In this document: piece after piece, positions 1 to 32,323 of the stretch | Layout: every line of letters begins with the position of its first letter | Numbering within the stretch: the first letter of the stretch is position 1 | Assembly: GCA_963377175.1 (NCBI GenBank) | Contig: CAUJNA010003316.1 | Coordinates: forward strand, 57,501-121,500 | DNA from: Effrenium voratum | Lineage: Eukaryota; Sar; Dinophyceae; Suessiales; Symbiodiniaceae | DNA: 64,000 nucleotides | Direction of reading: 5' to 3' | Notes under the pieces: model-generated | What the model was told of the DNA's origin: nothing | What the model saw: the letters and a program-made list of their open reading frames with translations, nothing else | Database searches by the model: none | Program-made: the position numbers and the translations under genes

Positions 1-300
1 AACCAACCGACCTAAACCAACCAACCGACCTAAACCAACCAACCGACCTAAACCAACCAACCGGCCTAGACCAACCAACCGACTTAAACGAACCAACATA
101 AACCAACCAACCAGCATAAACCGGCCAACCGACCTAAACCAATCGACCGACCCAAACCAACCAACCGGCCTAGACTAACCAACATAAACCAACCAACCCA
201 CCAACCGACACAAACCAACCCACCCACCCACCCACCCACCCACCCACCAACCCACCCACCAACCCACTGACCCAACCGACACAACCTAAACCAACCACAT
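1..300. repeat. AACC/AACCGACCTAAA minisatellite
   Basis: About 300 bp of degenerate tandem repeats built from AACC and ACCGACCTAAACC words, ending in a CCCA-rich stretch at 205-260. It lies in an intron of the helicase gene, just 3' (on minus) of the last visible exon. It is not the plain CCCTAAA telomere repeat. The open frames through it are low-complexity artefacts. Confidence 0.85.
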
Positions 301-306
301 CACCAC

Positions 307-21460
<21,154 letters not shown>

Positions 21461-22282
21461 CTTGATGTTGAGAAACACAAAGATTCAGAGCACCAACCCT
21501 CAACCCTGGCGGCTTCTCACGTGCTGATTCCTCGCATGTTCATCTGCCATTCCCCCACCCTCGACGCATGGCCAAGAATCCTGCGCCTTCAAGCTCCGAC
21601 ATTTTGTACACACGCACCCACACATGCATTGCTCCCCGGGGAAAACTGTACAGGCAAACGATCAGAATCAGACATCAAACGTTCCAACCCAAGGCCCAAC
21701 AGTCGCAGCACCAAGCCAACTGGGGGCTCATGGTCAGCTACCGCAATGGCTCGAAATGAAGCACATTACCTGCGGCGCACGATGTGCAGGCCGAAGTTGA
21801 TTGTCCAAGAAGTTAGTTGCACGGCTGTCAGAAACAAACACCCACAAATCCGCCAGCCCATCTGTTGCAAGGCTGGCAACCCGCACCCACAAAGCGGGAG
21901 CACAAATTCGACATCTGAACCGAGGCACAGTAGCGGTTGGTCCAGTCTGGCCCCTCCTCCACCTTCGCCGGCTTCTCAACCTTCTCTACCACCTCGAGGC
22001 GCCGAAAAACCAGGGTTTGGACGGTTGATTCCCCAAATTGCAAGTGGGAAACAAGGGAAACACTGTAAATTAGGATGGCTTGATGGTGCACTTGCAAGAT
22101 TTAGGGAATCCGCCCGAGTTCTGTCGAAACTAAGACCTCTGGCTCCGCCAATCTGCCAGAAACAAAGTTCAACGAAGTGTGGCCAAGTCAGAAACGGGTC
22201 GCGAGGTCAAGGAAATATGAAATCCTAGAAGTTGGACATTCGGAAACGGGGGATCCTCCACCCAACAGGTCCCCAACTTCTC

Positions 22283-22337
22283 GCACCTGGGGCGTCAGCA
22301 ACGCCCTGAGCTGCAGCAAATGCTCCGCCTCCGCCAT
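22283..22337 (-). CDS. Possible first exon of the helicase gene
   Basis: ATG at 22337 opens a short acidic and leucine-rich frame (MAEAEHLLQLRALLTPQV) that can splice, through a GA donor after 22283, into either candidate start of the Q-motif exon. No family signature supports it, and the family N-terminus is usually longer. It is offered only as a candidate start. Confidence 0.3.
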
Positions 22338-24251
22338 GGCAAGCGCAACTTGGCGCCTTCAAGCCCCGAGCTCTCGAACCTCGTGGCCCTGGAGAGGCGA
22401 AACGCGCTGCGCCTACGCCCCGATGCCCCACCAGCCACGAAAAGAAACCACAGCTCTTTGTCAGAATTCACGTGTTTCTTGGAAACCTGCTTGGTCCTAA
22501 ACGCGGCGGACGTTTGCCTCTACCAGGTCCTGCGGGCTGTTTCCTTTCGGGCTAGCTTCGGGGCAATGCCCACGACAGGAATGTGAAACATACGCAGAAT
22601 CACAGATCCTACACGAGCACTGCCTCTGGTGGTTTCTGGGGCGTTTCTGAAATTGGTCCAGTGAGCGTTGGAAACAGATTATATAGATCATCCTCCATCC
22701 ATTCGGCGTCCAAGGCAACACAGGCCGAGCTGTGAATGGTGGGTTGGATGCAAAGAAGAATGCAACCAAGACAGTACAAGCCGTGTCCTCCTGCCTGCAA
22801 TTAGAAGTAGGAAAATCCGGCGGAGCATCAGTGGGAAGCGAGATGAAACTTGCATGGCATGGCTAATATTCCGCCCCTGTGCTATGCGGTCCCGGAACTG
22901 AAACTTCAGCCATGGCCCCTCTTGGGCATTCAGATTCTCGGAGTGGCGAAGCTGCCCCAGGTCCTGGGAAACCTCGTGGGCCCCAGTTTGTTCCCAAAGA
23001 AAACACAGGCCGCTCGAGTGTCGATCGAATCCGCAGGCTTGGCTCCCGGCAGCCCGGAGGATAGGCCGGCCATCGGGCAAACCTTAGAAACGTCTTAGAA
23101 ACGAGGCGTAGTTCCAGGTCTTCCAGCAAACAATCATTCCCCAACAAGCCGTGGGTAAGCTGCCGGTTTACCCCCTAAGCTCGGTATCACCAGAAGTTCT
23201 CAGTTCATTCTGGATAGTCACTGCACAAATTTGGCTTGATGCTGACGAATATTGGTAGTTCTATCATTTCTATCATAAGCTTTGCAGCTTTGCGTCAAGA
23301 CTAATGGAGCAACCACGTGGGCGACAAAATGGGGATCTTCTTTGGAGGGTACCCTTTCTTGTGGTTTTGAAGGGAAACCAAAAGGAAAACCACTCTTCTT
23401 GGGGATCCCCTCAAAAAGGACACCCAAATTCCCGCTTTGAGAACGGTTCTTGCATCAGGTTGCATTAGCAACGCGAGCAACGTGCAAATGCTTCTTCGGG
23501 CAAGAGGGCAATTTTGCAACTTGGGAATTGAGAGTCTTTGAAGACTTTATTGGCAGGTCAATGCAAAGCGTCTCGCTAAGCTCGCCAACAAACAGGATAC
23601 ATGGGACACATGTCAGCATCCATGGCAAAGAGAACTGTCCCCCGAGTTTGAACAAACAACCATCAAAACTGGGCTGTCCTCAGATCCCCCGCCAAGTTTA
23701 ACTTTCAGTGGGTTAAACGGAAATCCCCACCAAACACTAAAGGAAATCCCCACCAAACACTAAAAGGCTAAAAAGCTAAGGAACCGGATGGCTGGGAACT
23801 ACCAAGGAAAAAACACACATCCACTCGAAAAATTCCCCAAAGGATCAGCCCGTGGTGACCGGTGAACGCTAAAAAGAGCCTCTCACAGAGAAGCAAAAGC
23901 CTTCCTGTCTGTGACGTTTCTGGTTTCTTGGTCACGTGCCTGACAAGTGCATTACAAATCTATCCCAAGCTCTGAACTGCTGAACCTCTCCGATTTTGGA
24001 TGGATGGCCTAACTTCCAAACTCAGAACCATGCCCGAAATGCCGCCATGTCCCAGGGAAGCGCCTGTGAACTCGGCTTCCAAAGGCCTTCGATTCCAAGG
24101 CCGGTCGTTTTTTGGGAGCGAGCCTCCCAACTCCGAGCAACGAGACACTGCGCGCAGCCTTTCCGCGCCCGGCTTTGGGGCACCTGACGTGGATGTCCGG
24201 CGAGCGAAGCGGGGAACCCCACGGCTTCTCTAAGGGCTGATTCCAACCATT

Positions 24252-24386
24252 CTTGGTCTTTCCAACCGGCCGTTTCCATGGGTTTACGGAGGTTTTCTAG
24301 AAAGAAGGATCATTCTTTCCAACCCTCGGTCTTTCCAAAAACTGGCCGTTTCCATGGGTTTCCGGAGGCTTTCTAGAAAGATCCGG
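24252..24386. repeat. Tandem duplication of a 60-bp block
   Basis: Two copies of a block containing GGCCGTTTCCATGGGTTT and GGAGGCTTTCTAGAAAG (first copy with TTACGGAGGTTTT) lie in tandem. Non-coding. Confidence 0.8.
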
Positions 24387-24943
24387 ATCCCTGGAAAGAA
24401 TGGGGAAGGTAGCACTAGAGTTTCAGTGTGACTGGAGTGACATCAGCTTCAACTCACAGCCTCGTTTAAAACGACCCGCGCGACGACTGGAGGACGACTG
24501 ACCACTATGCGGTTCAGTGGTTGGGGACATCTAAGGAGAAGAGGATGCTTGGTTCTGAGGTAAGGCGGCCATGGAGCAGCCATATGGGGTCTTTCCATCC
24601 GTCTCTGGTTGCGGGGAACCCCACGATAGCTGGGGCGTCCCCTGCAGCTTCCCTTTGCAGCCACCTCAAAAAATGTACCCCAACGCAAAGACACGTAAAG
24701 ACCAACAACAACTGATCTACCCATAGGAACTCTCACCCACGCATGAAAGAATGAACATGTCTCTTGGAACAGCCCCAACTCATGAAGTCAAAGACCCTTC
24801 TGCTTGCCATGACGCCTTCGTTGCACGCGCCTTCTGTTGACAAGCTCAGGACTCAGAACCCTGATGCATTGCAAGCTCTGCCATGCGAAGATTCGGCACT
24901 CACAAGTCTGAGGAAAAGCCTCCTTCGCACGGCACCTGTCCAT

Positions 24944-25066
24944 AAATGGGTGTGGTGGTCAAAAATAGGGTCACCCCAAAATGGGTTGCCCGATCGGTAA
25001 ATGGAAACATGGACTAAGACCTGCGGTCCATTTCCTGGTGGTTTAATTTTGACCCATACCCAAATC
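24944..25066 (+). mobile_element. Short inverted-repeat element, family B copy
   Basis: Starts GGGTGTGGTGGTCAAAA and ends ATTTTGACCCATACCC, so the ends are inverted repeats. The interior has CCAAAATGGGTTGCCC and GGTCCATTT blocks shared with copies at 31031, 45011, 53711 and 55082. Confidence 0.75.
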
Positions 25067-27806
25067 TGTTGCATGTCTTGCCCCTTCTCTTGCGGTTCCC
25101 TTGAAGCCTTTTGTCCCGGCGGCATGCGCAAAGCAGCTCCATTGAAATCCTCACGCGTCCACTGCGGAGTCACCGCAATACGTGAGCTAGAAAACCCCTG
25201 TCTCGATGTCTTGCTTCGTCCAGATAGGTGTTTCTCAAAATAGTCGGCCTGTGGTCTGGTTGGCGTCCTTTGGGTTTTTTTTCTACCAACCAACCACAAG
25301 GGCTTGACTATTTGAGAAACCCTCGAATCGCCTTTTGCGATGAAGGACATGCAAGTTATGTCGGTCGCCTTTGCCCTCCGCATTCACGCTCAAATGGCGC
25401 GGACATCAGTTTCCTGGCGACTTGGCCGAAGCGGATGATGCTTGGGAATCCAACTGAGGCTCTTCAGAGCATGCGGCACAGCCTTATGTAACTCCTTCGA
25501 GTCTGGGCCAGGAGCGTCTAAAGTATTCAAAATAGGGACCCGCCAGGGTCGGAAGATTTGCCACAGCCACATCTCCATTGTGCTTTGTGCATCAAAGGAG
25601 ATTGGTTTTCCGGGAAATCAAAAGGAACCCCGGTTTTTGCGGGTCGGATTTTGACACATACGCAACTGGCGTGCTGTCGGACACCGGGGCAACCAACTGC
25701 CCCGTTCGAAAACGAGTCATGAGGGTTCCCGCACGGTTTCAATGTACCAAGGAGCCCAGAATTGGAATTGCGCAGGCCTGCAATCATTCGACGCTGGCCA
25801 GAAAATAGAGGGGGCCAGCCTCATGGCTTATATGGGCCTTCCAGAATTCCCCCGGCCCTTCGTCTGCAAAGACCCGGCCGGCCAACAAGAAAGGACTTGC
25901 TCGGAACCCGGAAAAATACAAGAGCTTCAACCAAGAATGTGGACAACCAACTTGCGCTGCAACGTGAGCTGCATGGGGCTCTGCAATTCTACAATAACAT
26001 TGCCAACAAGGAAATTGTGAACGAATGGGAACAAAAACTGCGGCATAGTGGTAATAGAAACTGGCTTTCCAAGGCGCGGATGTCTCTGTTCAGTGTCACA
26101 ATTTTGTGTTGAATGGCGGAAAGCTCTGAGTGGGCACCTTGGTTTGAACCCTCCAATAGAAACGCCGCAACAAACATCTGTGAGAATCTTGCAAATTAAA
26201 AAAGTTGTGCGCACATTACCCTTAGATACCTCGACCGCTTTGCCCTAATATGTGTTTCCACTCAAAGAGACGAGTGACTCCTGCTCGCCCCGCCTCTTTG
26301 CGAAAGGAACAGCGGATGCCAAGGAGAGGGTATCAACCCTTGCAACACGCGAAAGAAAGAAGCAGAAAGGACTGCCATTGTCTCGCTGACGGTCCGACCA
26401 AACATAGAAGTCAAACTATAATGGTGATACGTTGCCTGGGGTCACTCAATGGGCGCAAGCGGGCTGTACCCCACTACGGCTGCCTGGTTCGAACACAAAA
26501 TGAACAGCGACATCGTTTGAAGCACGACTTCAAAACTCCAGGACTGCCATCCCGCACTGGCCCCAGACTGGAAATAAAGTGGTGATCCGTGCTCAAAACA
26601 CAGCCTTGACCCACTCGCGAAGCCAAAGCTGTAGTGAGGCCTGTGACTGAGTTGCCCAGAAGCGTCGCCAATGGGGCACGCTGTGGTTACTCGTTTGATC
26701 AGCTGACTGGCAGGTCTGGCGGGCCTTGTGAAGTCAATGGTTGTCCAGGCAATCTGGAAATTGCAAGCAAATTAGGGGGGCAAGCAGGTGAACGAGTGCG
26801 TAAAGGGCTCTGAGTATGGTGGTTGAGTGCTTCGCAGCATGCAGCATGCACAAACATCAAGCAAATGTTGAGCATGTATATAATAGTATGACGCTTGCTT
26901 CTCTGCGCGCTTGTGTGCGTGTGTAGGGTGATTGTGTGTGAAGGGTCTTGCGCCGGCGTGCCTTCTTGTTCGTGAGGCTTTGTGCGCAGCTGTGCACGTG
27001 TGCACGCGTGCATGTGCGCACAAATGTCTGTGTATGCGCGCCCGCAGTCTTGTCTTCTTGTATGCTTGCGTTGCCGCGTGCTTGCGTGCTCATGCTTCTG
27101 TTGTGAGCATCTGTGCAGGTGAGTTGGTTTGTGTGCGCGATGTGTTTCTGCGCTTGTGCATTGTTGTGTTGGTTTGCATTTGTGCTCAATGTTGATGTGC
27201 TTCTGTGCTTGTGTGCTTGTCCCTCTGCCTGAAATGTCTGGAGAAAGGGACTTGTCTTTTGTTGTCGCTTCATGATGTTTATTGACTCATTTTGGGCAAG
27301 CTGATCAGAAAGCCTGGTGAGAGCATCTGTATTTAGATGACAAGGGCGCCGACATGTGCACGCCATATGGCGCTGGTGCTGTACGGTTTTTCTCTTCAGA
27401 TGTTTGCACATGGTCCTTAAGTCCTTTGGATCTTCTACAACTTCTTGCATATGTCAAATGGGCAGTCAGTCACAGGGTTCCTGCGGAACTTCCCCTATCG
27501 AGGTGTTGGGCCACATGCTCAGCGGGAATCTGGTCACACAACTTTGCTCACCTCAAGTATTCCGTCGACTGACAGTACTTCATGGATTTAACACCATCCA
27601 GAACCTGTAAAAAGAACCATAGGCCTGATTCCCGATGGCACCAGCCCATATTGTGTTCGGTGAAAATCGGTGAAAATCGCAAAAAAAGTCACCGGCCATG
27701 TGTTGCCAGCGCTCAAAATGTGCATCAGGCACTGGGATCGTCACGTTGGTCTGTCATTGTGAATCATGCCGCACCTGTGCACAGCCCGCGCGGAAATTTT
27801 GCGTTT

Positions 27807-28056
27807 TCACTCCATCCCCAAGCTGGTCGGATGAATCTTCAATGGCCTCGTGCTCTGCCTTGCGGGAATCGTTGTCATCCACAAGGCCTTGACCAGGTGC
27901 TGCATGGTAACACTGTCAGCCTGAACGAAGGCATAGCCCTTGCACTTGCGACCGGCGCCCTTCGGCATCTGCAGATCAAAGTTGGTGGTGACCATCCTAA
28001 TCACGTCTGACAGCTCCTGCTCCTGGCATCTCGCTGGAATGTTCCGGATCATCATC
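27807..28056 (-). CDS. Mei2-like RRM exon
   Basis: AG|G acceptor, then MMIRNIPARCQEQELSDVIR, a loop, and KCKGYAFVQADSVTMQHLV. MMIRNI fits RNP2 and KGYAFVQA fits RNP1, in the arrangement of the Mei2-like C-terminal RRM, a family that is abundant in dinoflagellates. The frame ends at a stop at 27807. No partner exons were found upstream, so this could be the last exon of a gene or a relic. RNA binding is inferred from the motif only. Confidence 0.6.
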
Positions 28057-28207
28057 CTCGCGAAAACCCATGTCCCGCGAGAATGCTACGAAAAACATGG
28101 GTCACAGACGAAACATAACCCAACAGCAGATCAACTGGCACAGGCATAGCCTCGTTAGGCCCAAAGCAGTTGAAGCTGCCGCAAGTAAGCTGAAGACCAG
28201 GCAAGCA

Positions 28208-28328
28208 AAAATCTGGCCATGGGTCAAAACCCCGTACCCCCAGTGAACATCCCAATCCCCACTCAAATAGACTAAACTGGGTGGTGCACCTGCCCCAAAA
28301 ATGGTACCATGGGTTTTGACCCACAGCC
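28208..28328 (+). mobile_element. Short inverted-repeat element, family A copy
   Basis: Begins GGCCATGGGTCAAAAC and ends GGTTTTGACCCACAGCC, flanked by ATCT on both sides. The interior carries TACCCCCAGTGAACATC, as in the other family A copies. Confidence 0.75.
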
Positions 28329-29226
28329 ATCTGAAAAAGCCAAGCGTCTTGGTAACTCCCTGCCACAGGCAGCTGCTGGGGTGGAGGCCATACTCATCGA
28401 TCCAAGCGCCAGAAGAGCCTTCAAGCAACAGAAAACGGTTTCAGTTTTCAATGCAACGCTTGCAGATGGAGTGACGCATCTCGTGTGCGATATGTTCGTT
28501 TGGGAACTGACAACAAGCAACGGGCGCTCTCAGTCGGCATTGGAATCAAGCTCTCTAAAGATGTTGCGCAACTAGACAGGAAACACATGATTCTGCCCGA
28601 AGCGATGAATCGCTCCTCGCTCATCCAAAACAAGCAATCAGAATAAGCTCAGGTGATATCCCCAACAGCATGCGGTGCTCTTTTTAGTGCTCCCGGAGCC
28701 CTCGCAGAACCCCGTGGAACCCTGGTGAACCCTGGTGGAACCCTGGTGGAGGGGGGAAAAAAAGACTGTGAAAAAAAACACTGTGAAAAAAAAAAGAAGA
28801 AACAGTGGGGAAAAAAAAACTGTGGAAAAAAAGGAAGTTTTCCCGACTTCAACTCCTTCCCGAAGCGCAGTCCTCTTCCGCTTCCCTGCACCGAGTTCAA
28901 GTCTACCTTCATGGGCTCCTGGACATGTTTTCTTGGGACGACGCGATGGGGATGTCAAAGGGACTGACCCCAACTCCCACTTGGGCCTTTCAGCTCCCTT
29001 GCGAACCTATCGGCTTCATAGGCATTGGCTTCCCTTTGCTTTTCCTTGCCAACTGAGCCATGTCCTAAACGTGTCATGATTTGCTAAGTCGTATCATTTT
29101 GATTACGCCACTAGCTTACGCCAACTTACGCGCGTGGAGTGTTTCCTTACGCAACACATTTGCAGGTGTTGCTTTCGCCAAAAGCTTACGCCACCTTACG
29201 CACATGGATTTTTTGCTTGTGCACAG

Positions 29227-29319
29227 GTCGATATGACACGACTCTTACTAACCATGTACACGGAGGTTTTGCACGCCGCTCAACTGGAAAAGGAACTCAC
29301 TAGCGCCTCGACAAAACAG
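29227..29319 (+). CDS. Exon-like open segment, unknown
   Basis: A 93-nt frame bounded by CACAG| and CAG|GTGCGT, encoding VDMTRLLLTMYTEVLHAAQL plus ten residues. It looks like a spliced exon on the plus strand but matches no family I know, and no partner exons were found. It may be chance. Confidence 0.2.
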
Positions 29320-31030
29320 GTGCGTGTATATATATATATATGCATACAAACGAATCGCAAGATGCCACTTCAAATTGCTTGCCCGAAAAGCAAGTCTTAC
29401 TCCAACTATGTCAGAATCTGGTGTTGTCCAAAGGATAGGCTAGAGCCCTGCCAAATGGCCAATGTGGTGCAAGCCACGCTGGATCCCGAATATTGACCCA
29501 ATAACCTCCCAAGCTCATGTTTGACCAGGTGCATTAGTTTAATCCGCTTGCAGTCGTTTCTCTGGGTTGTTTTGGTAGTACTTCTACCTAGTTCCATGAA
29601 TACCTTACTTTGTTTGTTGTGCTTGAAGCCCATCGCATGCACAACAATGGTTCCTGTGCCCAAACAAGTGCTCGCTTACCGGCTGGTACTTCCCGATGCG
29701 TGCTTGTGTGCCACATGCCCAAATAATGCTGCGCTACTTCCCATGAGAAGACTCCACTAGCAGCTGAAAACACGCATGGCCCGCTCCTCGAAGTCGCAAG
29801 CCATCTGACCAGGCCAGAACTTGGATGGAGGCAAAGACACACAAGCGTTGTTCATCCACATATCTACCTGGTCCACAGTCAACCTTCGAGCCACAGGCTG
29901 TCGGGAGTGATTGAAGCCAACCCCGTATCCCCAAACCACCGCAGTTTGGAGCAAGGCGTCCAGTCTTGTAGCTGCGCATTGGAGCGGCGGCATTTGTTGC
30001 AACCAGCACAATCTACAAACTGAATGTCAGGGATTCTCACTACAGGAGTCGTATCTGGACCAAAGTCACTCAACTGGACTCACTTTCTGGCGACGCCGAA
30101 GGCACATCTTTCCCGCTCGGGAACTCTCTGCCACCTGCACCCATTCCCTTTCAGCGCCTGCAGCTTCTTTGAGCCGAGCTCGCTAGGCCATGGCGAATCT
30201 GGGGTCAAGCTGAAGCCAATGCAAACCTGGTCCTTTTAGCACCATCCAAGCCGCATGTGGATAGTCTCGGAGGCTCGGAGGCTCCCCATGCTCTGCGTGC
30301 GCTTGAAAAAGAAAAGAAGAAAAGAAAGAAGAACGAAAAAAAAAGGCAACGGGGAGAAAGAAAAAAACAAAAGGATGTCCTTTCCCAAGAGTGGATTCTG
30401 TTCCTACAAATTCATGGACGCTTTGTTGGGCTCCATTGCCCAGACAGTGGCGGAGGTGTGTTGGTTTTGTGAGTCTAGGCTTTCTGCAAAGAGGATATCT
30501 GTGAGCAAAGACCAACGATGCAAGCGGTCTGCATGTGTCCCAATTGGAAGAAAGCATCGGCTCAAGCTTCTGAAGGCTAAGAACATGCTTTACCGAGCCG
30601 CTTCGATTTGGCCCGCCCGACCGGTCTTCGGTCTTGCCGCACCAAGCTGGAGCCACAAACGAGCCCGGTTTGCCGGGGGAGGACTGTTTTCTTCGGCTGG
30701 ATCTATCGCACAAGCTTGCACACAGTACTTGCACGAGCGCGAGCTTGCAAGGAGAATTGGAGCAATCACGAATCTTTCAAGGAAGTCTTGCCCATGCGGC
30801 AGCGTGGACCGAGGCCCTGCGTGGATCAGGGGCGTCGAAGTTCAAACACCCGGCACTTGGCACTTCAAGTCGCGCCTACCAAGGACGAGAATTTCGACAA
30901 CTCCACAGACGGGCTCACCTCTTTTGACCCCGCGAGATGGCCATCGAGCCACGACTCCTTTCCCGATGGCCAGAATAGGATTTGTCAACGCAAACGTGGG
31001 CATGTGATCAGCATGTCCTCCGTGCCTGTT

Positions 31031-31143
31031 GATATTTGGCTGTGGTTGTCAAAAAATATGCAACCAAAATGAGTTGCCCTGGCAAATGGAAACGTGGACT
31101 AGAATTTGCGGTCCCCTGGTTTGATTTTGACCCATTCACATTT
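31031..31143 (+). mobile_element. Short inverted-repeat element, family B copy
   Basis: Starts GGCTGTGGTTGTCAAAAAAT and ends TTGATTTTGACCCATTCAC; the interior has CCAAAATGAGTTGCCCTGG as in other family B copies. Confidence 0.7.
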
Positions 31144-32289
31144 CACCGAAACCTGTCCCCTCCTTGTCGGGGTGGCAGTGCACTTTGCGACGAAACAGCA
31201 AGCACGCTCAAGGTACCTGAATTAACACATCAAAACCAAATACGTCCCTTCTCTGCTCTTGTAGCCAATCCGTTTGCACACAAGGGTGGCAAGCATTGCC
31301 ATGTAAAACATGATCCTGGACTCAACATGGCCATAGTTCTTGGACATCTGCGATCCCAAGACCTCTAAATCTCCTGACCCTGCCTATGGGCCGGGAAAGC
31401 TCTCATCTACAAAGAAGCAAGGAACGCAGCATGAACGTGCTTTTGGTCCGGAAATGTGTAAAACACCAACCGTTTCGCAGCTCGCCGGCTGTTCGGCATG
31501 CCAGTGCACCCCTTAAACTCAGGAAGCTCGCGCCATGCATCCTGAATTGGGCCAGGCCCTGCACTTTGCAGAACAAAAACTTTGGTGTGAACCGCCCCCC
31601 CCCTCACCCGCTGTCTTTTAGAGATGAACAAAGAACCACGCATGAAGTTGGTGAAGTCAAGAGTTTCCATGCAAATTCGGGGATGGGCCAGGAATGCTAA
31701 ACATATCAGGACAAACAACAAGCTCAGAAATCTAAAAACGATGTGAAAAAATTGAACGAATCAGCCTACGAGCAAAGAAAGCATAATGAACATCTCTGGA
31801 TCATTGAAGAAAAAAGGAAACGCCACCATCTTGCCCCACCCCCAGGAAAACGCATCACCAAAAGAAAAAAGAGCGCGACATCATGGGAGCATATCTCAAT
31901 GCAGTCAGCACAGGCCTGGCCAACCACTCGCGGGATTGCCGCTTCACTCAGGCTGGTCTGCTAGGGTCGCCAAAAGATCCAACTCTGTGGTCCTCAACAC
32001 CACGCCTCATGGCGTGCCTTCCCGCAAGAACTCGGGATTTGCTCGCCACAGCCCGTGGAATTCTACAAGCGTCCTCAAAACCGCGAAAATCTGCAAAAGA
32101 TATTTCGGCTCCGAAAGAAACTCGCCTGAGCGGTGAGGACCCTTGGGCCGAAACAACTCCGCCAAGCTTCCCTTTAAACACAACTGCAAAACACAAAACA
32201 AATCCGCCAGCTCTCCCTTTGTCCAGACCTCGAGCCCATCCACACGTGAAGTCCCAACCACGCCTTTTCGCCATTTTCCGGCCCGAATC

Positions 32290-32323
32290 TCAGCGGAAGA
32301 TCTTCAGGGTCCGATCCATGGAC
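32290..32323 (-). CDS. PRP19: PRP19 exon 27, last
   Basis: 34 nt, SMDRTLKIFR then TGA, matching the usual C-terminus with M-D-R. CTTAG|G acceptor. Confidence 0.9.

Larger units (their letters stand above)
22338..27806. other. Intergenic region, no gene recognised
   Basis: No exon with family signature was found on either strand. It holds a duplicated 60-bp block (24252-24386), a family B element (24944-25066), a 23-bp tandem pair near 23718 and a TG-rich stretch (26900-27190). Confidence 0.6.
28329..32289. other. Region between PRP19 and the Mei2-like exon, no gene recognised
   Basis: Contains poly-A/G tracts (28750-28830), one family B element (31031-31143) and purine-rich sequence. The 250-codon plus-strand frame at 30255-31007 shows no domain or splice support. 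Nothing convincing was found on either strand. Confidence 0.55.

Noticed and set aside
1..300. Telomere-like repeat at the window edge
   Set aside because: Words vary (AACC, ACCGACCTAAACC) and do not form the plain CCCTAAA repeat; it also lies inside an intron.
30255..31007. 250-codon plus-strand frame
   Set aside because: Lysine-rich start from a purine tract, no domain, no splice-consistent edges, and mixed low-complexity content.
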